Source of the DNA: Melieria omissa
Lineage: Eukaryota; Arthropoda; Insecta; Diptera; Ulidiidae
Direction of reading: 5' to 3'
Length of the DNA stretch: 64,000 nucleotides
NCBI GenBank assembly: GCA_963971225.1
Contig: OZ020268.1
Location: 116,821,510 to 116,885,509 of the forward strand
Part shown: in pieces, positions 1 to 11,975 of the stretch
Layout: each line of letters begins with the position of its first letter
How positions within the stretch are numbered: position 1 is the stretch's first letter
Notes under the pieces: generated by a model
Database searches by the model: none
Told to the model about the DNA's origin: nothing
What the model saw: only the letters and a program-made list of their open reading frames with translations
Position numbers and translations under genes: made by a program

Positions 1-432
1 CGTTTACTTTTAATCTTAAGTCTTTTGAACAACAGTCTTTTGAACAACAAACTTCAGTTTTCGACTTAAGCTACTCTTCTATATGACTACAGATATATCT
101 TGAATATATGTACTTCTTTGAACACAACTTGAAAAAACCTTAAGTACTTTTGAAAAACCCCATACAAAGCATTCATTGATTTATGAAAATTTCATGAAGT
201 TTAATATTTTAACGCAGCAATAAAATGATGGCAACATCTGCCATTTGAAAAATTTTACTTTACAAAGTTGGAAGCCCTAACAATTATGCATGCCAATTTG
301 GAGACTTTTTAAGCTCAACAAAGATTGTGTGCCACATAAAAATAAACAATTTTGCTTACTGTCACCAATGTCTTTCATTTTCCGCACGTCGCCGTTTAGT
401 CAATATTGCTGCATGTTGTTGGTCCTACTCAC
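1..432. other. AT-rich flank, no gene resolved
   Basis: This stretch lies downstream of the HINT3-like first exon on the minus strand. It is AT-rich with short direct repeats near its left end (the string tcttttgaacaaca occurs twice around 22-48). I looked for the second half of a HIT protein (the His-x-His-x-His triad) on the minus strand and found no open segment encoding it, so the remaining exons are probably left of the window. Confidence 0.5.
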
Positions 433-718
433 CCAAATCCAAATCCGCCTTGGTGAGCGTCTTCACACTGTCGATGTGTCGCTTGGACACGGCCAGATAG
501 TGATATTTTGACGAAGGTTTTATGTCCTTAAAAATCACAAATTCGCTCGTCTCCACTTCAATCTTGGTTTGGGGCACTCGGCCGCCCGCAATCTCGCAGA
601 AGATGCAGTGTCCCATGTTTGAGGGCGACCTCAAAAATGGAATAAACGACAAGAAAACGAGCAGACCGAAGAGCAGAAGTAAAATGTACTTTTTACCTTT
701 GACCTCCTTAACAAACAT
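433..718 (-). CDS. HINT3-like histidine triad protein, first exon (partial)
   Basis: The product resembles the N-terminal half of HINT3-type adenosine 5'-monophosphoramidases, HIT-family enzymes that hydrolyse AMP-lysine and related phosphoramidates. The exon encodes about 95 residues. After a hydrophobic stretch (residues about 11-29) comes CIFCEIAGG, then FVIFKDIKPSSKYHYLAVSKRHIDSVKTL, the typical HIT N-terminal half. The catalytic His triad is not present and should lie in a later exon. A good donor (GTGAGT, read on the minus strand) ends the exon at 433 in phase 1. The hydrophobic N-terminus may be a membrane anchor. Alternatively a short intron (GT after residue 7, AG before the PSNMGHC segment) could remove it, or translation could start at the internal Met of MGHCIF. 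It is divergent from VPS8 with about 540 bp between the starts. Confidence 0.7.
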
Positions 719-1256
719 TAGGAATTATTGGTTACAAGCAGATACGAATTAGTTTGACAATAGATAACAAAAAAATGACAAAGACAGACAAGATTGCCAG
801 ATGCATTCAAAATTAGTAAATTATACATTTTTCGTATATTCGGTCGTTTTGAATGAAATTCATACCGGAAACAGGCAGATAAAACGGTGAAAGCAATATC
901 TGGGCGATGTCTGTTTTTTGCATTTATTCATTCTTATGTTTTGTTTATCACTCGAAGATATTTGAAGTGCACCGAATGTGGTTCTTCAAAATAAATCTCG
1001 ATGAATACGTAAAACACAACAAATGCCAGAAATGTCAGAGAAAAATTGACGTCCGGTTGTCAGAATGTCATTGTAGATTTGCTTTGATTTTTGTATTGTA
1101 AGAAACAGTGTGTGGAGAAGGTATGACAGCGACTTTGACTATGGCAGAGTGGGTGTGCAAATTTAATTGATAACGAGAAGAAAAAATATTTATTGAAAAT
1201 TCGGTTGTAAATACAAAGAAAAAACCAGCAAAAATAGCAAAGAAAGTTTGGGGAAT
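719..1256. promoter_or_regulatory. Divergent intergenic region between HINT3-like gene and VPS8
   Basis: These 538 bp separate two divergent start codons and must contain both 5' UTRs and promoters. I see no convincing TATA box. A 64-codon ORF at 907-1101 has no recognisable domain and is probably chance. The VPS8 leader just before 1257 is A-rich. Confidence 0.5.
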
Positions 1257-4200
1257 ATGAACGAACTTAAAGCGCCGTCGTTGCAGTCGCTGTTGGAGTC
1301 GGATCGTGGTTCCAATGATAGTTTACTGGCAGAATCGTTGCTGGACGTGGAGGACGTAAGTGCCATTGCGAAGAGTGAATAGTTTGCATTGATGTTCATG
1401 TGTTTGTCGGTCAGCTGGATGATGTGGAATACTCAATACCGCCAACCGGTGCTTTACCCACACTGGAGTCGGTACTGAACGAGTTTGAGGCTGATTCAGA
1501 CATCGCTTCAGAACTGGGTGTACCAGTGCCTACGCCAACGCCGACACCGTCCATTGCGGAGGATGGTGGAGTGCGCAACGGCGGTGCGGGTGGCGGTGGC
1601 TCCATAATGCGATATGCCATGATGCAGGGTGTGTCCGCGCAAGTGTCTTCGGCGGCGGTAAATAAAACAGAAACATACATTTACAACTAGAAGATACAAA
1701 TATATTTCCCGATAGGATCGCGTGAATGCTGGCCTTGCCACTGCTTGTGCTGTGTCTGCTCTCATTGCTGTTGGCACCTCGCACGGTCATATTCTCAACT
1801 TTGACGTAACGCAAACGTTGCGCTGGGCTCATCAGGACAAACACGGACATGGTGCGGTTTCTGCGCTGGCTTACAATCCAGATTGCACGCGCTTGCTGGC
1901 GGGCTATGCGCGTGGTCTGGTCATTATGATGGACACACAATCAGGCGATGTGCTGCGCAACCTTTTCGACGTAATCACGCCGAATACTGGTGTATTGAAC
2001 GTGAAGTGGACCTCCCGCTCGGCACTGGCGCTCTGCTCCGATTCTGGCGGTTCGGTTTGGTCGCTGACTTTCACGCGAAAACTGGGTATACGCGGCTGCT
2101 CGTCGCGCTGCCTCTTTAGCGGTGCACGCGGTGAGGTGTGTACTGTGGAGCCTCTGCTTATGGAAGGGCGTCACGAGCTGGATCAATACTGCATTGTGGC
2201 ACTAGCTACGCTTTCGAAATACTTTATTGTCACGATACGACCGCGCCTGAAAGTCATTAAGTATCATGCTCTGCAAGGTCCGGCTGATTGTCTGCCAATG
2301 CTGGCGTGGCAAATGGTGCTCATACAGGCGGCGGACACCACACGTTCCGTGGACCCGGTGATTGTAGTAGGGCGCGGAAACCAGCTGTTCTTCCATCAGC
2401 TCTTCGTGTCAAATGGACGCATTTCCCTACTATATCTGCGGCACGTGCAAATGACGGCAAACCTGCTGTCGGTGCACTGGTTGGGACCCAAGTGCGTCGG
2501 TTGCATGGATACTTCGGAGATTCTGCATCTGATCGATGTGCGGTCCAGCAAGGAACTGGAGTGTATCGACATGGCTAATGCGGGTCTAGTGTACGGATCG
2601 GCGCAGTTCAAGGGGCTGGCGACTGGTGGCAACGTGTCGCCGGCGCTAGCGTTGGCGGGCACGCATGCGTGTTATAACTCAGTAACAGCACGCGGCACGC
2701 AGCTGTACATATTGGGAGCACGATCGTTGCACATGATTGCGGTGCGCACATGGACTGAGCGCATTAGTTACTTGGTGGGTACCAAAATAGAAGCTCGAAT
2801 GCATTATTGTTTTTTACTCTGCCCACACACATAGGTGAAGAACCAACGCTGGCAGGAAGCGTGCGATCTAGCCCTGGAAGGTTATCGCGCAACCGCAGAG
2901 CGGCCGAAGCGGAAAGCGCAGGCTAAGGAGCGTATTATTATGCTGTTCAAGGAGTACATCACCGCATCGGCCCGTGCGCCCGACTATTGCCTGGGCGCCA
3001 TCGTAAAGTGCCTGATAAGCATCGGTGAGCTGGACATGCTGTGGTCACAACTGTGGGAGCGGGTGCAGAACAAGGGACTCTTTTTGCAACACATTAGCGA
3101 GCATATCGAGAACGAGAGCATACAACGTGTGAATCCAGTGATATCGCAAGCGCTCGTCGAGTACTGGCTGGAAATATCGCCAGCCAAGCTGGAGGAGCTC
3201 ATACTAAAGCTGGACTGGACGTGCCTAGACTTGAACCAGGTACTTAAAGCGGTGAAGCTTTACAAGTTGTATCGTGCCCAGATTTACCTCAATACGCATG
3301 CACTGAGCGACTACACCAGTTCGCTGACGGAGCTGATACCGCTGGTCGAAACAGAGCATTCCGACCTGGGCAATGCGTTGCTGGTTTACATATCTAGCTG
3401 CCTCGCTGGGCGGGGCTATCCCAGCGGCGATATACCCATTGAGATGGTGCCGAATGTGAAGCATGAAGTACTGCGCTGCCTGACATCACTGCATTCGAAT
3501 ACTAGTCAGCCGAATGAACTTCCCTACCCGTATTTGCGTGCGCTGCTGAAGTTTGACACGCGCGAAACGCTGAACGTTATTTCGTTGGCATTCCAAGAGA
3601 AAGAGTTCGGCGGAGAGCTGGGCTTTTCGCATCGCAAACGCATCGCAACGTTATTATTGGAAATAATGACGCCAGAAAATGCCACAGTAAGTACTTTTCT
3701 TATATCTATTCGATTGCTTAGTTTAATAATGCTTTTTATTATTGCACAGTGGGCTGAAATCGGATGCCTGTTGAACTTCATCGCCCAGCAGATATCACAA
3801 CAATGTTTGCCGTGTGATTCACAGCTACTTGAGAAAGTGCTCAACTACTTGGCAATGGAGGAGATAACGAACGAGAGCGCCCGTCAGCACTCGGAGCGTG
3901 AGAGTGCCTGGCATGAATTGCTTGTGAACAACTGCTTGGAGCACATCAGCAACGACGACGAGCAGTTGCGTCTGGCGAAGCGTGCGCGCTGCTACTACGT
4001 TGAAGAGTATTTGCTGGAGAAGCTGCACCGCTACGATGACATATTGGAGTGTTACCTGAACAACCCGTTGCGCCACGAGACCATGTTTGGCTATATAGAA
4101 CGTCACGTTCGCCATCCGGAGCGTCAGATCTACGTTCAAGTGGAGCGCCACTTCAAGCGACTGTTGCAAATTAACGCCAAAGAGATCACTCGTATTGTCG

Positions 4201-5237
4201 ATTTTCACTACGGCGAGCGCATCAACGAGCTGCTGCAAACCATCAACGACGACGAGCAGTCACTGTTTATATTCCTGCAGAATTTGCACCGGCGGCGCGT
4301 CGCCCTAACGCCAGAGCAGTGCGAACAGTTGTTGGCATTGCTGTGCAAACACACACCTTCAGAGGTCGATGAATTCCTCAGTGGGACAAGTTCATATCGC
4401 ATCGAAAAAGCGCTAGATCTGGTCAATGCTTATAAGTTATCGATCGCCGCCATTTTTCTGTACGAGCAACAGCACAACTTCCGCAAAGCGTTTGAACTGT
4501 CAATGGATTTGTTGAAAGCGGCAACTGACGAAGAAGCCGCGTCGCGTGCACAGACAGTGGGTCAGTTGTGTGGCCGCGCCGCTGCCGTGTTGCCTGCCAA
4601 AGAATGCGAGGAATTCTGGTTTACGTTGCTGCAGCTGATACTGCAGCGTGAAGACCTTAAGTCAATTACCAAGTCCATGTTGCACGAGGCCTCACAGCAC
4701 GTAGACCTGCCGAACCTGGTGCAGCTGGTGATGAACACACATAACGTATCCGGCAGCTTTGGTGATATCAAGGAGCTGTTGATGAGCATGCTGTCGCAGT
4801 CCCGCTTCGAGACGCAGGCCATGGAGACGACAGTGAAGATTCTGGGTCACGACCTGGCGAAGCGCTTCGCTCAGTATCGTCAGCAGGCGACGCGTGGACT
4901 GTGGGTGGCTCTTATGCGTTGTGTGGTGTGCCAGGGTCGACTATACAATCAGGCCGCCGTGTTGGTGTTGGGCACATGCGGCCACGCCATGCATGAACAG
5001 TGTGCTGCCACGCTGCATGCGCGTCAAAACGACGAAGCGTTCGTTGATGATGACGACACTGTGAACACAAACCGTTGCCCGCGTTGTCGTACGGAACTGG
5101 GTATAGCTTTCGAGACAAATGCGCTGCTCCTGTCGCAGCCCACACACGTAGTGATCGAAGGCCCCAGCCAACGCCATTCGCAGCACACCAGAGAGCTAGG
5201 CATACTGCAGTTAAAAGCACCGCCGCGTCGATTTTGA
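1257..5237 (+). CDS. Vps8: Vacuolar protein sorting-associated protein 8 (CORVET subunit), five exons
   Basis: VPS8 is a subunit of the CORVET tether, which binds Rab5 and promotes early endosome fusion. I read the exons as 1257-1355, 1415-1657, 1716-2774, 2835-3686 and 3750-5237. All junctions are GT/AG and phase 0, giving 1246 codons. The first exon encodes MNELKAPSLQSLLESDRGSN and is too short to stand out alone. Exon 3 holds the WD40/beta-propeller start (AVGTSHGHILNFD) with further blades. Exons 4-5 form the long alpha-solenoid. The C-terminus has a RING-H2-like zinc site: CVVC, then CGHAMHEQC, then CPRC (about residues 1140-1210). The length fits insect VPS8. Intron 4 (3687-3749) is 63 bp, a multiple of three and free of stops, so retention would be silent for frame. 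An AATAAA signal at 5552-5557 probably ends the transcript. Confidence 0.93.
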
Positions 5238-5608
5238 GAGATTTTTACCCAACCGCACTCGTTAACTTTTGTAATGATCACCTGTTTAAGCCTACAGTAT
5301 TTTTGTAAACGGGAAAAGCAAAGCAACTTCTTTGATTCTTATTCTGATCATCGGTCAATGCTAAATCCTAAACTTTTCTGTTACGACTTAAGTTGAAACT
5401 TGCGATTTAATTCAATAATAACTCATTTACGAGCGGTGCACCGCCCGCGCTCGTACCATATACAATATTATACAATATGCTTGTAACGTAAATATGTTCC
5501 TAGTCTTAAGGTATACAACTAAAATGTCAGGTTCCATTAAAAACGTAGGTAAATAAAGCAATTTACACATCCACAAACATTTCCCCAACGAGGAAAACTT
5601 GCATTGCA
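5238..5608. other. Convergent 3' UTR region of Vps8 and bulli
   Basis: The stop codons of VPS8 (plus) and RMC1/bulli (minus) are 371 bp apart. The only clear plus-strand poly(A) signal, AATAAA at 5552-5557, lies within 60 bp of the bulli stop. A minus-strand ATTAAA-type signal can be read near 5406. If both are used, the two transcripts overlap antisense over roughly 150 bp. Confidence 0.6.
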
Positions 5609-7895
5609 TTACGCTTTAGCGTATAAATTGTTGTAATATTGCACAAAATCGCCACACTGCTCCGCTATGAATATATGAGAATTAAAAATGAGAATGAAAT
5701 GAATGAGAGCAGCAGAGTTGACTTACTCTTTAAAAAGTCCATGTGGCCTCGTTGCTTCAAATTGCGCATTTGGAAGTATTTGAATACGCTGTGGAAGATG
5801 AGATCATCGTGAGTCTTCTGCGCGGCCTCCAGAAACTTACGCGCCGACACTTTATCGCCTTCCTTAACAGATTTAGCAAGACGCAGTGCATCAATAACCT
5901 TACCCTGGCCAAGCAGAACCTCGACAATAATCTGAAGAGCGAACGAAAATGTGAACGGATCAATAAATAGTTCCTGTGCAGATAACCAACCTCGTGAGCG
6001 CCTATTTTGCCCAGCATATCGATTGCAATTTGCGATATGGCGATGTTAACATTCGAGTGCGAGAGCAAAAAACAGGCGATGGGTTTTGATTCCAACAGGA
6101 GCGAATAATCGACCAGATGTCGCAGCGTATCAAAGTTGCGATTGCGAATCAGCTCGCCAATGATCATCTTGCTCAGGTCCTCTTGGGCCGCAATGTTGTG
6201 TTTGTTGAGTGATTGCAAGTACAGCATCAGAATCGTTTCGGTGTAGGGGCGCTCGGCAATGGCCTGGAAGATATGTTCATACATGTCCTGCTGTTCGATT
6301 AGCACTTTAGGCGGAGCGGGTAGTTTGGGCAACGTCTTCACATTCGAAGGTTGCGCGGTTTGTGTTTGCAATTCCAGCTGCACCCAGGAGCTAAACGTCG
6401 GATATTAGATTTGCTTATTACTATAGTCGAAAATGAGTAGAAAAATGTATGTAATAAGCACTTACGCGTAGACTTTGTTGATTTTGCCAAAAATGGTTTC
6501 CAGTACTGGCAATAGCGTGCCCTTGTATTGCTCATCCACCAATTGCTTGACCACTTTTAGCAGCATCTGCTTACCCGCGGAGCGCTGCAACAGGAACTCG
6601 GTGAGACGTATGCGATCCGAAATCAGTGTGCATAGTGGTTCGACGCAAAGATGCAAATACCACATACAGCCCAGCATGGCATCGATGACAATGTTGGGCT
6701 GGAAGAGTACCCAGTTGGTGGAATCTATACGAAAATGTCAGTTTAAAAGAACTCAAGGAAACCAAATTAAGATTGGCTTGTATTATTTGTTGTTGGTTCT
6801 TACACAGCTCGCATTGTAGGCTGTGACCATCAGGTGAGAGACTGGGCAGCTTCAAAGCAAAGGGCCTGATCGACCTACCAGGCGTAACAGGCGTGTGGTA
6901 AGTGACACCGTTTATCACCTCGCCTCGCAGCGCAATATCGAACAGCAACGATGTGGCGGACGCCTGGTGATGCACCACAATCAGATTGTCTACCGTGTTG
7001 ATGGCGAAGCGACCCATATGCCCAAGGCGCAATACGTGACATTTCCGCGGCGCCAGCCCGGGTCCGTTGAGCAGATACACTTCCACTTCCATCATGCCAG
7101 CGGCGCTTATCTGCAATATCAGCACCGCCATGGTGCCGTACACTTGTCCGAGCGTCACCTTGCTCTCTTGTACCTCACGATTCGTGTTGCCCACTACAAG
7201 GGAGCAAGCAATAAGCGTCTCCTAATTATATTATAGAAATAGTCCAGAATTCGACTTACAGTCAAGTTTGGGCAGTTTTGTAATGGTTTTATGTTTTATG
7301 AGCACCGGCGTCAGCGTGTTCGTGTCGGCTGAGCAGAGTAGCGCTATATTCGATTCGGAGCACCAGGCGAACCATTTGATGCCCATATTGAGCGACTTCA
7401 CCGAGCGCACCTGTCGCTTCTCGGGCTGCACTGTGAAAATTTCGATGCCAGTATTGGCAATGATGGCTACCTCACGAATATGCACCCACACAAAGCCATA
7501 GACGAGCGCCTTAATTTGATGCACAATAATCTCCTGCAGCAATGGCTGATCGCCTTGAAAACAAACAAACTCGACTGCGTTTTCTCGGCGCTGCACAGCC
7601 ATCACCTTGTTGTCAGGCGCGAACTTGATGGAACGTATGGTACCGCGGTCGTTCATGCAGAAGGAAATGACCGATTCCTCGGTGGGCCCCTTGACGATGA
7701 CGCCTGTTGCGCCGCCGCTGCGAACTGCAAAAATCTTGGGCACGATAGATAGGCATCAGTAACGCAGAGAAATCATTATCTATTGTAGCTGCTTACCTGT
7801 CTGTTGGAATCGTCGAAGAAGACATTTGTCAATTGACTCACAGCATCGAAACGTATAGGATTCTTCGATAACTCGATGTAGTGCAGCGAGTCCAT
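5609..7895 (-). CDS. bulli: RMC1/bulli, regulator of the Mon1-Ccz1 Rab7 activator, seven exons
   Basis: RMC1 (C18orf8; bulli in Drosophila) is the third subunit of the metazoan Mon1-Ccz1 complex, which activates Rab7 on late endosomes and autophagosomes. Minus-strand exons are 7895-7797, 7734-7260, 7193-6804, 6724-6466, 6390-5991, 5931-5727 and 5664-5609. Phases 0,1,1,2,0,1 join without conflict to 627 codons, close to the human protein. Family-defining stretches are visible: IFAVRSGGATGVIVKGP and SIKFAPDNKVMAVQR in the N-terminal propeller, GRFAINTVDNLIVVHHQ in exon 3, STNWVLFQPNIVIDA in exon 4 and VSARKFLEAAQKTHDDLIF near the C-terminus. The start is the first ATG of the exon encoding MDSLHYIELSKNPIRFDAVS, which matches the family N-terminus. 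It is convergent with VPS8 and divergent from ZNF1. Confidence 0.93.
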
Positions 7896-8442
7896 TGTTG
7901 TAAAACAAGGGAAACTTATTTTCTATCCAATGCACTGTTCTGTTGACAAATGCAGCAAGCAGCTGTTTTGAGAGTCTCAACGGCTGACCAATTGTGGCAA
8001 CTCAATTCGCAGCAACATTAGGCGGCCACGGCAACTCTGTACATTTGTTATGAATACAAAGTCAGCTGTTGGTAAATAAATAACGATTACACATTTTTCG
8101 CCAATGGACAACAGCGTCGCCCATTCAAGGTACAGGAGTTGTGGGTGACATTAAGTTAATGATAATTTGCTGAATATCGATACAAACGCTGGAACATAGT
8201 AAAAATGAAGGTGGAATTGGAATTTGTTCGAAGTTAAGCTGGTAGACAGTGCATAAGAGAATTAATAACAAGAAGCAAGTGCAAATTAAGTGTGTATTGA
8301 ACCTAATACAGAGAACAAGCGGCTTTTGGGTAACACTGCTGCGTAGATAACTATTGTTTACAGGGCGATTAAGTAGTTTCGCCATTTTGTTCAGAAAGTG
8401 GCTTTTATATTTACTGGGAATTGTGATTAACACAACAAGAAA
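7896..8442. promoter_or_regulatory. Shared divergent promoter of bulli and ZNF1; founder of duplicated promoters
   Basis: These 547 bp lie between the bulli start (minus) and the ZNF1 start (plus). The DNA from about 7899 (taaaacaagggaaacttatt) onward is repeated upstream of ZNF2 (from about 14851) and ZNF3 (from about 23368), and in truncated form upstream of ZNF4 (from about 30050). The repeated segment begins within a few bases of the bulli ATG. No TATA box is obvious. The ZNF start has a fly-like context (caagaaaATGTC). Confidence 0.65.
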
Positions 8443-9916
8443 ATGTCATTACCTGAGCACAACAACGCAAGCTCAGTGTGTCGGACGTGCTTAAAAGTTT
8501 TGAGCATGGAATATTCAAATAGCATCCCAAAACACAACATCTTTCAGACGCCGGAGCTGGCCAAGAAACTGATTGCTTGTACCGCGATAAATGTGGAGCC
8601 GAGCGATAAGTATCCGAAGTATTTATGCAACCTTTGCTACAGCAAAGTGAATGAGTTCCATAAGTTCCGAACTATGTGCATAGAATCCACGGAACGCTTG
8701 CGGAAACTGTCTCTAACATGTGACGAAGAGGAGCCTCTGTTCGACTTGAAGTCACTTGTGAAGATGGAGATTGTAATTGGTGAACATGAGGTAATGTTTC
8801 AAAACGATGCTGCGAATGTCTGTAAAGGCACAGGAACACTGAATCGGCCCAGCGGATTGTTGATTGTTAAGAAAAGGAAGCCCGAAGATAATGTAGCGAA
8901 TGACATAGATTTAACAGCTACTGGAAAGCGTACAAGAAGTAGAACCAAAATGGAAAAAGTAGAAGTGGAGCATGAAATGCAGGCGGTGTCGGAGAGTGAC
9001 CAGGTGCAGGAAGGAAATCGCGATGGTAAACATCCCATAAAAGTAGAATTGGGTGATGTTGTGGAGAGTGCTAACAGTGATTTGCATTGCAATGAAGTTG
9101 AAAAAAAGTTACTTGTTAGAAAAGATGAGCAGCCGGTGATCAATAAGGTAAGACACATCGTTATAGGACTCGTGGGAATATGGTTAATAGTTTTCTTTTT
9201 TATTTGATTAACTCAGAGCAAGGTCAGCAGGCAACCAAAGACAAGAAACCTTCGATGTGATATTTGCTCGGCGCGCTTTGGTGCTGAGCGTCGTCTGCAG
9301 GCGCACAGGCGTGCCCACGATGCCCATGTGTGTGACATTTGCGGAAAAGTGTGCAAGTCAGCGCTGGGGCTAAAAGAACACCACTATACGCACAAAGACA
9401 AGTCGGAATTGCCCTTTCAATGTGATCAGGAGAATTGCTCACAGCGCTTCCTAAACAAGCAACGACTAAAAGAGCATTTACTACGTCATGCTGGGATAAA
9501 AAATTATGTTTGTTCTTTTTGCGGTATACAGAAAACAACCCTGAAGGAACTAAAGGTAAAATAATTCCATAATACAAATATTAGGAAAACGCTAAATTTC
9601 AAAACACTTGCAGATTCATATCAACTACCATACACAAGAGCGCACATATCCCTGCCAATTATGCTCACGAATTTGCTCTACCGCTGGAAAGCTCGCGATA
9701 CATGTACGCACAGTGCATGAAGGCATCAAAAACTATGCGTGTCGGTATTGCGATCGTAAGTTTGGCAAGTGGCACACCAGAAAATGTCACGAGATGACGC
9801 ATACTGGTGAAAGACCGCACAAGTGTGAACAATGTGGCAAATGCTTTACACAGCGAGGAGCTTTGAAAACTCACTTAAAAATTCATATGCGTGACAGTGT
9901 GCCATTGGGAATGTAA
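8443..9916 (+). CDS. ZNF1: ZAD and C2H2 zinc-finger protein, three exons
   Basis: This is probably a nuclear DNA-binding protein of the insect ZAD-ZNF class; the target is unknown. Exons are 8443-9147, 9217-9555 and 9614-9916 (all phase 0), 448 residues. The N-terminal ZAD has its four zinc ligands at Cys13, Cys16, Cys62 and Cys65 (CRTC and CNLC). An acidic, low-complexity linker runs from about 90 to 245. Seven C2H2 fingers follow at about 249-269, 274-294, 304-326 (C-x4-C type), 334-354 (split by intron 2), 362-383, 391-411 and 419-439, the last two joined by a TGERP linker. It is the only copy in the array with a complete finger 1 (CDIC...H...H), so it may be closest to the founder. It is divergent from bulli across a short shared promoter. 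Confidence 0.9.
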
Positions 9917-11975
9917 ATTTGATTGTTCAGACGAGAAAACGTAGGTAGAAAACGAAAAACAAGTTGTTAGAACTATTTAAATTAAATTTTTTGGACTTTT
10001 ATGTTTTCCAAGAGAATAGTTGAAGTTTAGCTATAGGCAAGAATTCGTTAATGTTTAGGACAGACACGACAAAATAAGTTTGCATTTAAAAACGCTCAAG
10101 CTCGCTAAACATAATTTCGGACGGACTCTTCGGCTTAAGCCTCTAGTTCCCAAGTTTTAAACATTGTAACAAAAAATTACCAGTGATAGTTTTGTGGTGG
10201 AGAAGTAATGTTTGTTCGGGGCAAAATATGTCATGTCAATAGAAGTCATGACAGAGGGTGTAGATTAGGGGTGCCCAAAACCTTCTTATGCAAGAGCACA
10301 CACCAATCCATAAGAACTAGTTCATACGCTAAACAACAACAAAACCTACGTGGAAGATAACTGTTGCCAATTTGCACCAACAAAGCATACTGTGCTGTGT
10401 GTGTATACTAAAATGCTTAGCCTATGCCAACGATCATTTACAAAAACAAATGAGGAACTGGAATCCTCAGCCTATGCTGAAGAGCATTTACAAAAACAAA
10501 TGAGCAACGAGAGCATAGGGCATGGGCATCTCTGGTGTAGAAAGTAGCAGAACTAGAGGATTGTTGGGAAACAAAGCCAAAAGAAATTCCCATATGAAGA
10601 ACTTTTTTGTAATTTAAATTTAAAATTGTTTTTTAATATATGCAAACGTAAATAATAGACAATAAAAAACAAAAAGGGGTAGGGTAAGGCGAGGGGTAGT
10701 ATGTCGTGGGGTAGCTTATACACTGCTTTTGGGGTGTATAAACTAGGAAAACTAAAAAAATCTCATCTACCCCCGCGGACTACGCGTTAGTATAAATTTT
10801 GCAGTGACACGATTTATTGAGGCTCACAATTTATTTAAAACAATTTTTTTTTTCTCACACAATTTCAAAAATAATATGTTCTTACTTTCTCACGAAAGTT
10901 CAACTTTGTCTTACAATTACTGCCGTTTTGCATGTGGCGGCGTTAACTGACTACATTTATTTTATAAAATGGAGATTCCACTTTCCATACGTGTAAAACC
11001 AGCTAGACAAATTATAGGGTGCAATTTACAGAATTTTTTTAAGCTTAGGGTGTCTACAGGCCTTCTTGGGACCTAGAGGTTTAGTATTTGAGATGTTTTC
11101 TGGCAAAGACAATTGTTTTTTATTAAAAGTTACCAAAAATAAATACAATGAAAACAAACATTTTACTTTAATTTATACACTGGTGGCAATTCCCATGAAC
11201 TCACCTAAATCTGCTTGGATTTTGTTACATTTTCTTCAAAAATGGATTCTGTTAAAATTTTTACTGTAAAATATAGTCTAAAAGAAGAAATCGCAATTAA
11301 GAAACTGTTCTTCCAATTTAATTATTGTTGTCATAAAAATTGAGGTGGCAATTCACATAAACTCAGTACATAAAAAATTTAAAATTGCCTAGAGTAAAAA
11401 TGTTTTCATAGATTAAAGTACTCTAAATAGTTTTTTGTTTAATAATTTGTCCATTCCTCATTACGGTTTTAAATATTTTAGGCATAAATAAATTAATATT
11501 CCGAAGAGTTTGTGCTGGTATGCAAGCCCCAACCTATTTAACCGGTTTTTTTAAGTCAATCTTTCGATAAAACTGTCGATCTTTTGCTTAAATACCTCGA
11601 GCCAAGAAGAACCCAAAGGTGCTCGATGTGAATTGCTCATTCAGGCCCCTACAATTCTTCTGATCATTCTATTATCATTACGTTTAAAAGTTCGCAAATT
11701 AAGTCGTACCATGCATGGCAATACCGGCCCAAACCGTTATATCATCACCTGATTATGTCCGCCTTATACATACATCCTTTTCAACCAACTTATCGAGCTA
11801 AATGTCTTAAAAGCCGTCAGTACTTTCTCAAATGAACCGTTTTTGTTACTAATCAAAACTGTTGACAACTGTTCACGCCTCTAAATATCTTCTCCGCGAA
11901 TTCCATTGTTTTGGGTGTAAGACTAACAGTCAAAGGGGGTTTTTTGAGGCGTTTAGTGTAAACATCGCGGTTTGA
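9917..11975. repeat. Unit 1 spacer, homologous to spacers after ZNF2 and ZNF3
   Basis: This non-coding spacer follows ZNF1. Blocks recur in order after ZNF2: 9940-10140 matches 16740-17000, 10680-10830 matches 18515-18990, 11040-11080 matches 19190-19225, and 11140-11975 matches 21700-22710. It is the simplest version of the spacer and acts as the empty-site reference for several insertions in units 2 and 3. A 10430-10505 segment contains a short imperfect direct repeat (catttacaaaaacaaatgag, twice). No gene is seen. Confidence 0.7.

Noticed and set aside
907..1101. 64-codon ORF between HINT3-like gene and Vps8
   Set aside because: No domain, in a promoter-sized gap, and a CxxC pair alone is not evidence for a gene.
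3825..4238. Long antisense ORFs inside Vps8 (also 1530-1940, 3524-3844, 4912-5220)
   Set aside because: Shadows of the GC-richer Vps8 coding sequence with no domain and no splice logic.
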